7,789 bases of DNA from Alphaproteobacteria bacterium (GTDB lineage: Bacteria > Pseudomonadota > Alphaproteobacteria > Rickettsiales > SXRF01). The notes under the pieces were generated by a model that saw only the letters and a program-made list of their open reading frames with translations, made no database searches and had not been told where the DNA came from. This document shows, piece by piece, positions 1 to 6,219 of the stretch (the first letter of the stretch is position 1; the number at the start of each line of letters is the position of its first letter). The stretch lies in the NCBI GenBank assembly GCA_020050695.1, contig JAGVKI010000107.1, positions 1 to 7,789 of the forward strand. Reading direction: 5' to 3'. Made by a program: the position numbers and the translations under genes.

Positions 1-1
1 C

Positions 2-1225
2 ATGGCCAGCAAACCCAAAAAACTGGAAGCAAGCATTCGCAAAGGCCTGACCCCGCCGCAGGAAGAATATGATCATCTCCCAGAAGGCGCAGAGATACTT
101 GACGGCCCTGCCCCCGCTAATGACAACGGCGCCATACGCACCGGTGATTATAAGAATGGCACGGTGGCGCTTAGCCGCGAGGTGTTTTTAGACAATAACG
201 GCATGCCGTTCATGGAACTTGGCATGTTCAGTGAGCCTGATAAGGCGTTGCTCAAAGCCACGCAGTGGAATTTTCCGACCGCTACTCGCACAGAGCCCCT
301 TCTGGATAATATGGATGCCTACTGGGATAAACTCTGCGAGGAACTGGATGTCGTCAGCAAACAAAGCCGCGCTTACAGCCTGATTAAATCACGCGGCAAT
401 AGCGATAAGGCAGAGAATTTTGCTCAAAAAACCGCTTATTTCCTGGCAGATAATTTGTTGAGCCAGCCGCTTGAAGACAATAAATTTATCCGCCAGAACC
501 TTACCGACGACATGCCCGCGCTGACCACTATCAACCAGCGTTATAAGGCGGTGCGCCAGGCGGCAGGCGAACTGGATATGAATCTGGATAACTTTGAAAA
601 GATGGTGCTGCGCCTGAGTTCCGATATGCATAATGCCATGAATGGCTATGACGATATCCGCATGGGCATGGATAAGCAGCCACCAGCACAGCTGGCAGGC
701 GGCGGGGAGGAGGAATTTCACCCGGCTGATGATCATGATGACGACAAACCCAAATGGGAACCAGAACCTTCCGACGCATGGAAAAAGGGATCTGAAGATG
801 TTATCCCTGCCCATGCATGGGAAAACGAACGCGATAAAGAAGAATCACAGCATGACGACCATAAGAATCTGCTGGTAACGGAACTGCTCGACCAGTTGAA
901 CGGCTTTATCGGAACCGCAGACCAGATATGGATGCAGGCAGCCACGCAGCTTGGCAAATCGGAGAAGATTTCCATTCCTGAAAAACAGTTTGAAACGCTG
1001 CGTTACTGGATGGAGGAAACCGAGGCCGCCTATGATGCCCTGAAGAAAAGCACCGAAAACGACCCGGATAATTTCAAACTGCATGACCTATTTGAAGGGC
1101 TGGAAGATGAAAAAACCGGGTTCGTAATGCAGATGCAGAAAATCGTGAGCACCGCCTCCCGTCCGGATTTACTGGAAGACACGATTAAGCGCGCATTGCC
1201 AAAAAGCCAGGACAAAACCGGTTAA
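2..1225 (+). CDS. Unrecognised acidic protein, 407 residues, possibly 5'-truncated by the window edge
   Basis: I do not recognise a family. The frame is open from the first possible codon and ends at TAA 1223-1225. The ATG at 2-4 gives a plausible N-terminus (MASKPKKLEA), but there is only one base upstream, so neither a ribosome binding site nor an earlier start can be judged. No signal peptide or membrane segment is visible, so a soluble cytoplasmic protein is likely. Three regions can be seen: a mostly helical N-terminal part (about residues 1-230) with an aromatic stretch around residues 95-110; a very acidic, histidine-containing, low-complexity linker (about 230-288) that starts with GGGEEE and contains runs of D, E and H; and a helical C-terminal part (about 289-407) rich in charged residues, which could form short coiled coils. 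Codon use looks ordinary for the window. It lies on the same strand as the LicD-like gene, 89 bases upstream of it. Function unknown; a scaffold or regulatory role would be a guess. Confidence 0.8.
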   Translation: MASKPKKLEASIRKGLTPPQEEYDHLPEGAEILDGPAPANDNGAIRTGDYKNGTVALSREVFLDNNGMPFMELGMFSEPDKALLKATQWNFPTATRTEPLLDNMDAYWDKLCEELDVVSKQSRAYSLIKSRGNSDKAENFAQKTAYFLADNLLSQPLEDNKFIRQNLTDDMPALTTINQRYKAVRQAAGELDMNLDNFEKMVLRLSSDMHNAMNGYDDIRMGMDKQPPAQLAGGGEEEFHPADDHDDDKPKWEPEPSDAWKKGSEDVIPAHAWENERDKEESQHDDHKNLLVTELLDQLNGFIGTADQIWMQAATQLGKSEKISIPEKQFETLRYWMEETEAAYDALKKSTENDPDNFKLHDLFEGLEDEKTGFVMQMQKIVSTASRPDLLEDTIKRALPKSQDKTG

Positions 1226-1301
1226 CCACGTAAACATCCCTTAATCTTTACTCGCTATCATATGCTAAATGCTGCTATATGGCTCTTTGAGATAACTATA
1301 C

Positions 1302-1306
1302 GGAAA
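1302..1306 (+). promoter_or_regulatory. Weak ribosome binding site supporting a GTG start
   Basis: GGAAA lies 8 bases before the GTG at 1315. The reading frame upstream of that GTG meets a TGA stop at 1288-1290 with no ATG, GTG or TTG in between, and the next in-frame ATG comes only at residue 162, far past the conserved motif. The GTG is therefore the only sensible start. The match to the ribosomal anti-SD is modest. Confidence 0.45.
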
Positions 1307-1314
1307 TTACACGC

Positions 1315-1974
1315 GTGTTCATAAATAGACTGACACCCGCGGAAGAAGCGGCTTTATATAGTGACGCGGAAGAAATCTCTAAAATCTTTAACCGCTTAAC
1401 CTCTGACTGGTGGCTATCACATGGCTCTTTATACGGCGCCTATTGCTGCAAGGGGCGCCTTCCCTGGGATGATGACCTTGATATTGCATTCCCGCGCAGT
1501 AAATTAGACGCCCTGCTTGAGGTGCTGCGTTTTTCCGGATGGAAATGGTATCGCATTAATTCCTTTGTGCTCAAGGTATGGCGGCCTGAGGCAGCACTTT
1601 ATAAAACGTCCTGGCCCTGGTCATGGCCATTTATAGATGTTGCCCTTTATGATGAATTCCCGCTGCGAAAAACGATAGTGGTAGAACATTGCCAGAACAC
1701 CAAGTTCGCATTATTTAACGTCAAAGATCTTATTCCAACGCAATTAACGGATTTTGGCGCCTTAAAAATGCCTATTCCTGCATATCCTGAGAAATATCTC
1801 GATGAGATATACCCGCCATGGCGGGAAAGGGCGCGATCCAATGGGTGGGATCACAGAAATGAGAGAGCCAATAAAGATCCTGCTGTATGGCTACCCAATG
1901 AGAAAATAAAAGAGATATTTCCCTCATTCCAAGTGCCTGAAAAGCCTAAGGCCAACGAAGCAAAGCCCGCATAA
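1315..1974 (+). CDS. LicD-like putative nucleotidyl/phosphotransferase
   Basis: The 219-residue protein carries the signature of the LicD/fukutin-related branch of the nucleotidyltransferase superfamily. HGSLYGAYCCKG (residues 36-47) is followed by LPWDDDLDIAF (49-59), where the WDDDxD aspartates are the expected metal-binding residues. A second conserved block, PFIDVALYDE (105-114), matches the family's FIDIF-type strand. A PIPAYPEKYLDEIYPPW stretch (163-179) resembles the C-terminal P-x-Y-x-x-Y-L-x-x-x-Y element. Family members move phosphocholine or other phospho-alcohols onto glycans or teichoic acids, so a role in surface polysaccharide decoration is possible but the substrate cannot be read from the sequence. 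At 219 residues it is shorter than the LicD proteins I know (about 260-270). The arginine usual after the GxLLGAV motif is replaced by cysteines. No signal peptide is seen; it is probably cytoplasmic. The gene starts at GTG and looks somewhat more AT-rich than the genes around it. No companion glycan gene is in the window. Confidence 0.8.
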   Translation: MFINRLTPAEEAALYSDAEEISKIFNRLTSDWWLSHGSLYGAYCCKGRLPWDDDLDIAFPRSKLDALLEVLRFSGWKWYRINSFVLKVWRPEAALYKTSWPWSWPFIDVALYDEFPLRKTIVVEHCQNTKFALFNVKDLIPTQLTDFGALKMPIPAYPEKYLDEIYPPWRERARSNGWDHRNERANKDPAVWLPNEKIKEIFPSFQVPEKPKANEAKPA

Positions 1975-1987
1975 AAAGGCCTATCCG

Positions 1988-2161
1988 CTAACGCTTGTCT
2001 TCTTTCAAAATCGCCATGTTATCGATAAGGTTGGGGTATGGCCTGCCCGCTTCCTCAGCGCGCGCGCGGGCGCGCTCCTTCTGTTCAGGTGTCATTTTCT
2101 GCGGCGGCTTACTGCTTTTTTTACGCTTTTTCCATGGCGGCGTTTCGGGCTTTTTTTGCAT
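1988..2161 (-). CDS. Small basic protein, 57 residues, directly downstream of uvrB
   Basis: An ATG at 2161-2159 opens 57 codons ending at TAG 1990-1988. The product begins MQKKPETPPWKKRKKSSKPP, a lysine/proline-rich segment, and continues with TPEQKERARARAEEAGRPYP (residues 24-43), NLIDNMA (44-50) and a charged end. I count 17 Lys/Arg against 8 Asp/Glu. The GRPYPNLIDN stretch looks like a real conserved motif: I recall short alphaproteobacterial proteins with a similar GRPYPNLVDN element, but I cannot name a family or a function. The start is only 5 bases after the uvrB stop (TAA ATGAC ATG) and has no clear Shine-Dalgarno sequence, so expression by reinitiation after uvrB is likely. The basic N-terminus and short length would suit nucleic-acid or ribosome binding, which is inference only. 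An overlapping ATG at 2166-2164, right after the uvrB stop, is in another frame that closes after 24 codons. Confidence 0.65.
   Translation of the reverse strand: MQKKPETPPWKKRKKSSKPPQKMTPEQKERARARAEEAGRPYPNLIDNMAILKEDKR
2058..2075. repeat. 18-base G/C-only tract, mostly alternating CG
   Basis: Eighteen consecutive G/C bases, nearly all alternating, lie inside the small gene downstream of uvrB and encode its Arg-Ala-Arg-Ala-Arg segment on the minus strand. The tract is explained by the RA codons. Alternating CG is also prone to polymerase slippage, and a length change would break the frame. Confidence 0.5.
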
Positions 2162-2166
2162 GTCAT

Positions 2167-4194
2167 TTACTTGCGCTTGGTTTTAAGCGACGCGGCACTG
2201 CCAGCGGCGACCATGCTCACTTCGATTTTAGTGATCATGTTACGCAGGCGCGCCGCTTCTTCAAACTCAAGGTCAGAAGCCGCCTCCAGCATCTTCTGGC
2301 GCAGGGCAAGCAGGTATTTGTCTTTATCCTTACCGTCGGCCTTTACATCGTATTTCTTCAGTTTGGTATCGACGGTGTAATGATCATGCTCATATACGGA
2401 CTCGATAATCTCACCGATTTTCTTGGTAATGCTGGTAGGGGTAATGCCATGCTCCTTGTTATAGGCTTCCTGCTTGGTACGGCGGCGGTCCGTCTCGTCG
2501 AGCGCGATACGCATGGAGTTGGTAATGCGGTCTGCATATAAGATTACATTACTGTCGATATTACGCGCGGCGCGGCCAATGGTCTGGATCAGCGAGGTAG
2601 CAGAACGCAGGAAACCTTCCTTGTCGGCATCCAGAATCGCCACCAGCCCGCACTCAGGAATATCAAGCCCCTCGCGCAGCAGGTTTACCCCGATCAGCAC
2701 ATCAAACTTGCCCAGGCGCAGATCGCGGATAATTTCAATACGCTCGAGCGTATCCACGTCCGAATGCAGGTAACGCACGCCAATGCCCGCTTCGTTCATG
2801 TAATCGGTCAGTTCTTCGGCCATGCGCTTGGTAAGCGTTGTAACCAGAACACGCTGCTTCTTCTTAATGCGCAGATGGCACTGCGCCAGCAGATCATCCA
2901 CCTGGGTGGCAACCGGCCTGATCACGCATGGCGGATCGATCAGCCCTGTCGGGCGAATGACCTGCTCGACGAATACGCCCTCAGTGCGCGCCATTTCCCA
3001 TTTACCCGGTGTTGCCGACACAAATACCGTTTCCGGGCGGCGCTCATCCCATTCCTCGAATTTGAGCGGGCGGTTATCCATACATGACGGCAGGCGGAAG
3101 CCGTATTCCACCAGCACCGACTTGCGCGAACGGTCGCCGCTATACATCGCGCCGATCTGCGGCACGGTCACATGGCTTTCATCAATAAACAGCAGCGCAT
3201 TGTCCGGAAGATACTGAAACAGAGTCGGCGGTGGCTGGCCGGGAGCCGTACCCGCCAGGAAGCGTGAATAATTCTCAATGCCTTTGCAGGTTCCGGTCTC
3301 CACCAGCATTTCCAGATCGTAGGTGGTGCGCTGCTCGAGGCGCTGGGCTTCGACCAGTTTATTGGCCTTGTGCAGCAACTCGAGCTGCTGCTTGAGTTCG
3401 GCTTTTATCTGGCCGATAGCACGATCAATGGTAGGCTTCGGGGTAACATAATGGCTGTTGGCATAGATGTCGACATCTTGAAGTTTTACTTTACGTTCCC
3501 CGGTTAAGGGGTCGAATTCACTGATAGATTCGACTTCATCGCCAAAGAAACTGATACGCCATGCAGCGTCTTCAAAATGCGCAGGAAACAAATCGATATT
3601 GTCGCCGCGCACACGGAAGGTGCCACGGGCAAAGTCCATATCGTTACGTTTATACTGGAGTTCGACCAGCGTCTTGATCACGTCCTTCTGGGGGATGGTC
3701 TGGCCGGTATGAAGCCTTAGCACCATCTGCGAATACATCTCGGCAGAGCCGATACCGTAAATGCATGATACCGAGGCCACCACGATCACGTCCTTGCGCT
3801 CCAGCAGCGAGCGGGTAGCGGAGTGGCGCATACGGTCGATCTGTTCGTTGATCGATGAGTCCTTCTCAATATAGGTATCGCTTTTGGCTACATAGGCTTC
3901 CGGCTGGTAGTAATCATAGTAGGAAACAAAATATTCCACCGCATTATTGGGAAAGAAGCTTTTCATTTCGCTGTAAAGCTGCGCCGCCAGCGTTTTATTA
4001 TGCGCCATAATCAAAGCCGGGCGCTGCATGCTGTTGATGACATGCGCCATGGTAAAGGTCTTGCCCGATCCGGTAACCCCAAGCAGCACCTGGTCACGAT
4101 CGCCCGCCTGCACACCCTTTATAAGGCTTGCAATGGCAGTCGGCTGGTCACCGGCCGGTTTATAGTCCGATATCAGTTCAAATGGTTTATGCAT
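2167..4194 (-). CDS. uvrB: Excinuclease ABC subunit B (UvrB)
   Basis: UvrB is the damage-verifying helicase-fold subunit of nucleotide excision repair. It is loaded by UvrA, clamps one strand at the lesion and recruits UvrC for the two incisions. The 675-residue length matches full-length UvrB (673 in E. coli). Visible motifs in order: Walker A GVTGSGKT (39-46); the tyrosine-rich beta-hairpin [10 protein letters not shown] (92-101) that inserts between the DNA strands; the DESH box (338-341); FVSATPG (401-407); the helicase motif QTIGRAARN (537-545); and a C-terminal UVR domain (about 628-662) for UvrC/UvrA contact. All key residues appear intact. The ATG at 4194 gives the canonical N-terminus [14 protein letters not shown]. 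The gene starts 18 bases after the tadC stop with only a weak AAAG ribosome site and no evident promoter or LexA box of the alphaproteobacterial GTTC-N7-GTTC type nearby. It is thus probably read at least partly from the pilus cluster. Confidence 0.98.
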   Translation of the reverse strand: MHKPFELISDYKPAGDQPTAIASLIKGVQAGDRDQVLLGVTGSGKTFTMAHVINSMQRPALIMAHNKTLAAQLYSEMKSFFPNNAVEYFVSYYDYYQPEAYVAKSDTYIEKDSSINEQIDRMRHSATRSLLERKDVIVVASVSCIYGIGSAEMYSQMVLRLHTGQTIPQKDVIKTLVELQYKRNDMDFARGTFRVRGDNIDLFPAHFEDAAWRISFFGDEVESISEFDPLTGERKVKLQDVDIYANSHYVTPKPTIDRAIGQIKAELKQQLELLHKANKLVEAQRLEQRTTYDLEMLVETGTCKGIENYSRFLAGTAPGQPPPTLFQYLPDNALLFIDESHVTVPQIGAMYSGDRSRKSVLVEYGFRLPSCMDNRPLKFEEWDERRPETVFVSATPGKWEMARTEGVFVEQVIRPTGLIDPPCVIRPVATQVDDLLAQCHLRIKKKQRVLVTTLTKRMAEELTDYMNEAGIGVRYLHSDVDTLERIEIIRDLRLGKFDVLIGVNLLREGLDIPECGLVAILDADKEGFLRSATSLIQTIGRAARNIDSNVILYADRITNSMRIALDETDRRRTKQEAYNKEHGITPTSITKKIGEIIESVYEHDHYTVDTKLKKYDVKADGKDKDKYLLALRQKMLEAASDLEFEEAARLRNMITKIEVSMVAAGSAASLKTKRK

Positions 4195-4212
4195 GAAACG
4201 CTTTATTATTAG

Positions 4213-5232
4213 TTATTTGCCCGGCGTGCTTTCCGTGCGCGGGGCTGCGGAAGGCCTTTTCGGGCTGGGTTTTGCCGATTTAACGGCTGCTGGCTTGGGA
4301 CCGAAATTAAAACCGTTATCTATCACGGTTACGAATGGCGGCCCAATCAGTATTATTATAAATGAGGGTAAAATACATAAAATCAAGGGGATCGTTACAA
4401 GCGCCGGGATTTTAGCCACTTTATTTTCCGTTTCCAGCAGGCGGGTGACGCGCTGGTCTTCGGCCAGTACGCGCAGCGTATCGACCAGGCTGGTGCCAAA
4501 ACGCTCGGTTTGGATAAGCGCCGCTACCAGTGCTCGGAAAGGCACAATATCGGCGCGGTCGGCCAGGTTTTGCAGCGCCTGTACGCGGTCGGCCAGCAAG
4601 GTCAGTTCCAAACGTGTGCGATCAAGTTCCGTTACGATCAGCGGGTGCACCACGTCCAGTTCGCGGCTGGCGCGCGCAAGCGCTGCATCCAGGCCAAGGC
4701 CGGATTCAATGCATACCAACAACAGGTCGAGCACTTCCGGAAAATAGCGCAGCAAAATACGCTGGCGCTGCTTCTTGCGGCGGCGCATGTAAATATCCAC
4801 GCCCGAGCGCGCTGCGATATAGCACAGCACCGAAAGCCCGATATACGACAACAACCCAAACTTACCCAGATTGCCGACAATAAAAATACGGGCCCATATA
4901 CCCAGCGCAGCAGCCAGCAGCAACGGCTGGATAATACGGTTATACAGGATGATGTAATTTATCGCCGCTGGCGACTGAATGCCCGCCGACATCAGCTGCT
5001 GGTTACGTTTTTTGCGCTCTTCGTCGCTCATACCAAACCAGGAGGCCAGTTTTTCTATCGCGTCATTAAAGCTGACGCCTGGGGAATGGCCTGCATCCTC
5101 GCCCACATAAAGCCCTGCCTTGTTTACGCGGGCGCTGAATTTATCGGAGCGCAGCAAATTCACCAGCGACATATAGATGGTGAAAACACCTACGCAGATA
5201 ATGGCATAAATCATGTATTCGGTTGTAAACAT
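4213..5232 (-). CDS. tadC: Tad pilus platform protein TadC (type II secretion F family)
   Basis: TadC is one of the two inner-membrane platform proteins of the Flp/Tad (type IVc) pilus; with TadB it couples ATP hydrolysis by CpaF to pilin extraction and assembly. The 339-residue protein has an N-terminal membrane helix (about 6-24), a central hydrophobic pair (about 100-142), and a type II secretion F domain (about 160-285) beginning RYFPEVLDLLLVCIESGLGL and including ERFGTSLVDTLRVLA (243-257). A last membrane helix follows (about 285-308). Its position after tadB and the ...FPEVLDLL...ESGL... version of the domain separate it from TadB. Residues 311-339 form a Pro/Lys/Ala/Ser-rich tail after the last helix, longer than I expect for this protein. 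The start is supported by GGAGG 8 bases upstream; the gap from tadB is 3 bases. Basic RRRKKQR residues (150-156) before the F domain are in keeping with a cytoplasmic domain. Confidence 0.93.
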   Translation of the reverse strand: MFTTEYMIYAIICVGVFTIYMSLVNLLRSDKFSARVNKAGLYVGEDAGHSPGVSFNDAIEKLASWFGMSDEERKKRNQQLMSAGIQSPAAINYIILYNRIIQPLLLAAALGIWARIFIVGNLGKFGLLSYIGLSVLCYIAARSGVDIYMRRRKKQRQRILLRYFPEVLDLLLVCIESGLGLDAALARASRELDVVHPLIVTELDRTRLELTLLADRVQALQNLADRADIVPFRALVAALIQTERFGTSLVDTLRVLAEDQRVTRLLETENKVAKIPALVTIPLILCILPSFIIILIGPPFVTVIDNGFNFGPKPAAVKSAKPSPKRPSAAPRTESTPGK

Positions 5233-5235
5233 CCC

Positions 5236-6204
5236 CTATACCTCCGGGGTGACGAGGCGCCACACAATGGTCGCACCAAGAACCAGAATACCAATGGCGC
5301 AACCGAGCATGATATTGCCGGTATTGGTATTGAATAGCGGCTCCAGATGCTTTGGCTGCAACAGATGGATAATGCCAAACAGCGCAGGCGGCATGGAACC
5401 CAGCACATAGGCTGTGGCGCGGCCTTCCGAGGTCATTGCTTTTATCTTCATGCGCAGGTGGCGGCGCTTGCGGATAATGCCGGAAAGATTGTTGAGGCTT
5501 TCTGACAGGTTACCGCCTACATCCTGCTGTACGGTAAGCATCACCACGAAAAAACGCACGTCCGGCTCATCTACGCGCTGTGACATGCGCACCAGCGATT
5601 CGATAAGGCTGCTGCCATAGGCTGTTTCATCGGCGACGCGCTTGAATTCAGTGCTCACCGGCGGCTGCATATTTTCTGCCACCATGCGGATAGCGCCGTT
5701 AAGCGGATAGCCCGAGCGTACGCTGCGCACAATCATGTCGAGCGCATCGGGAAACGCGGCCAGGAAAGCGTTGTTACGTTTGCGTATGCGGCGTTTGACG
5801 CGCCAGTAAGCCGTGAAATAGGCAATGGCCAATGCCAGCACGATGCCTTTAATCCCCAGGCCGCGCAACAGAAACGACATCAGGATAAAAATAACAACCT
5901 GCACCACCAGGAAACGTTCAACCTGATGGCCAATGCCCGCACGTTGCATGAGCGGATAGAATTTTTTGGAACCCGGCAGGAGAAAGAACAGGCGGGTCAG
6001 ATTGGTTTCTTCAAACCCCTGGCTACGCAGGATGGACGGCGCATCGACTGCCGCCTGCGCCTCAGCCTGGCTATCGCTTTCCAGCGCCATCATCATATTC
6101 TTGGTGTGTTCGGTGGGCTTGGCCGTCATGCGCTTTGGCATAAGCGCCAGGATCACGCAGTAGATTGCGATACTGAAGAGAGCAGCAACAATGAGTGATT
6201 GCAT
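5236..6204 (-). CDS. tadB: Tad pilus platform protein TadB (type II secretion F family)
   Basis: TadB partners TadC in the inner-membrane platform of the Tad pilus, acting next to the CpaF ATPase. The 322-residue protein has an N-terminal membrane helix (about 2-22), a cytoplasmic stretch containing a short Ala/Glu/Asp-rich region (about 40-60), and two adjacent hydrophobic helices (about 98-114 and 121-134). A basic RVKRRIRKR segment (135-143) leads into the F domain (about 148-280), with FPDALDMIVRSVRSGYPL (151-168) and the conserved VQQDVGGNLSESLNNLS (235-251). A C-terminal helix (about 297-316) ends the chain. Both the QQDVGGNL-type motif and the place directly after cpaF identify TadB rather than TadC. 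The ATG is preceded by two G-rich blocks (AGGGG and GGGGGA) within 15 bases, good enough for ribosome binding. It lies 15 bases after cpaF and 3 bases before tadC. Confidence 0.94.
   Translation of the reverse strand: MQSLIVAALFSIAIYCVILALMPKRMTAKPTEHTKNMMMALESDSQAEAQAAVDAPSILRSQGFEETNLTRLFFLLPGSKKFYPLMQRAGIGHQVERFLVVQVVIFILMSFLLRGLGIKGIVLALAIAYFTAYWRVKRRIRKRNNAFLAAFPDALDMIVRSVRSGYPLNGAIRMVAENMQPPVSTEFKRVADETAYGSSLIESLVRMSQRVDEPDVRFFVVMLTVQQDVGGNLSESLNNLSGIIRKRRHLRMKIKAMTSEGRATAYVLGSMPPALFGIIHLLQPKHLEPLFNTNTGNIMLGCAIGILVLGATIVWRLVTPEV
5241..5245 (-). promoter_or_regulatory. Strong Shine-Dalgarno of tadC inside the end of tadB
   Basis: On the minus strand GGAGG sits 8 bases before the tadC ATG and inside the last codons of tadB. 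This fixes the tadC start and indicates translational coupling of the two platform genes. It is the best ribosome site in the pilus cluster. Confidence 0.8.
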
Positions 6205-6219
6205 GCTGTCCCCCGCCCC

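Noticed and set aside
1241..1285. Possible promoter before the LicD-like gene (TTTACT and a TGCTATAT element)
   Set aside because: The TG-extended -10-like element matches only partly and the -35-like hexamer is about 23 bases away, too far for a standard promoter; not convincing in an AT-rich gap.
1945..1953. GCCTAAGGC inverted repeat near the end of the LicD-like gene
   Set aside because: Stem of only four pairs inside the coding sequence and no following T run, so it is not a credible terminator.
2038..2541. Plus-strand open frame with a hydrophobic product opposite the end of uvrB
   Set aside because: It is antisense to the UVR-domain end of uvrB and to the small basic gene, whose Lys/Glu codons give hydrophobic antisense translations.
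4195..4212. AATAAT as a -10 element for a private uvrB promoter
   Set aside because: The hexamer is close to TATAAT but the position 17 bases upstream holds nothing like TTGACA, and it would leave a leader of only a few bases.
4180..4300. LexA/SOS operator upstream of uvrB
   Set aside because: Looked for GTTC-N7-GTTC on both strands; only single GTTC half-sites occur, without correct spacing.
4510..5337. 275-codon open frame on the plus strand opposite tadC and the end of tadB
   Set aside because: It overlaps two convincing pilus genes in antisense and its composition (rich in Gln, His, Arg) is typical of a shadow frame.
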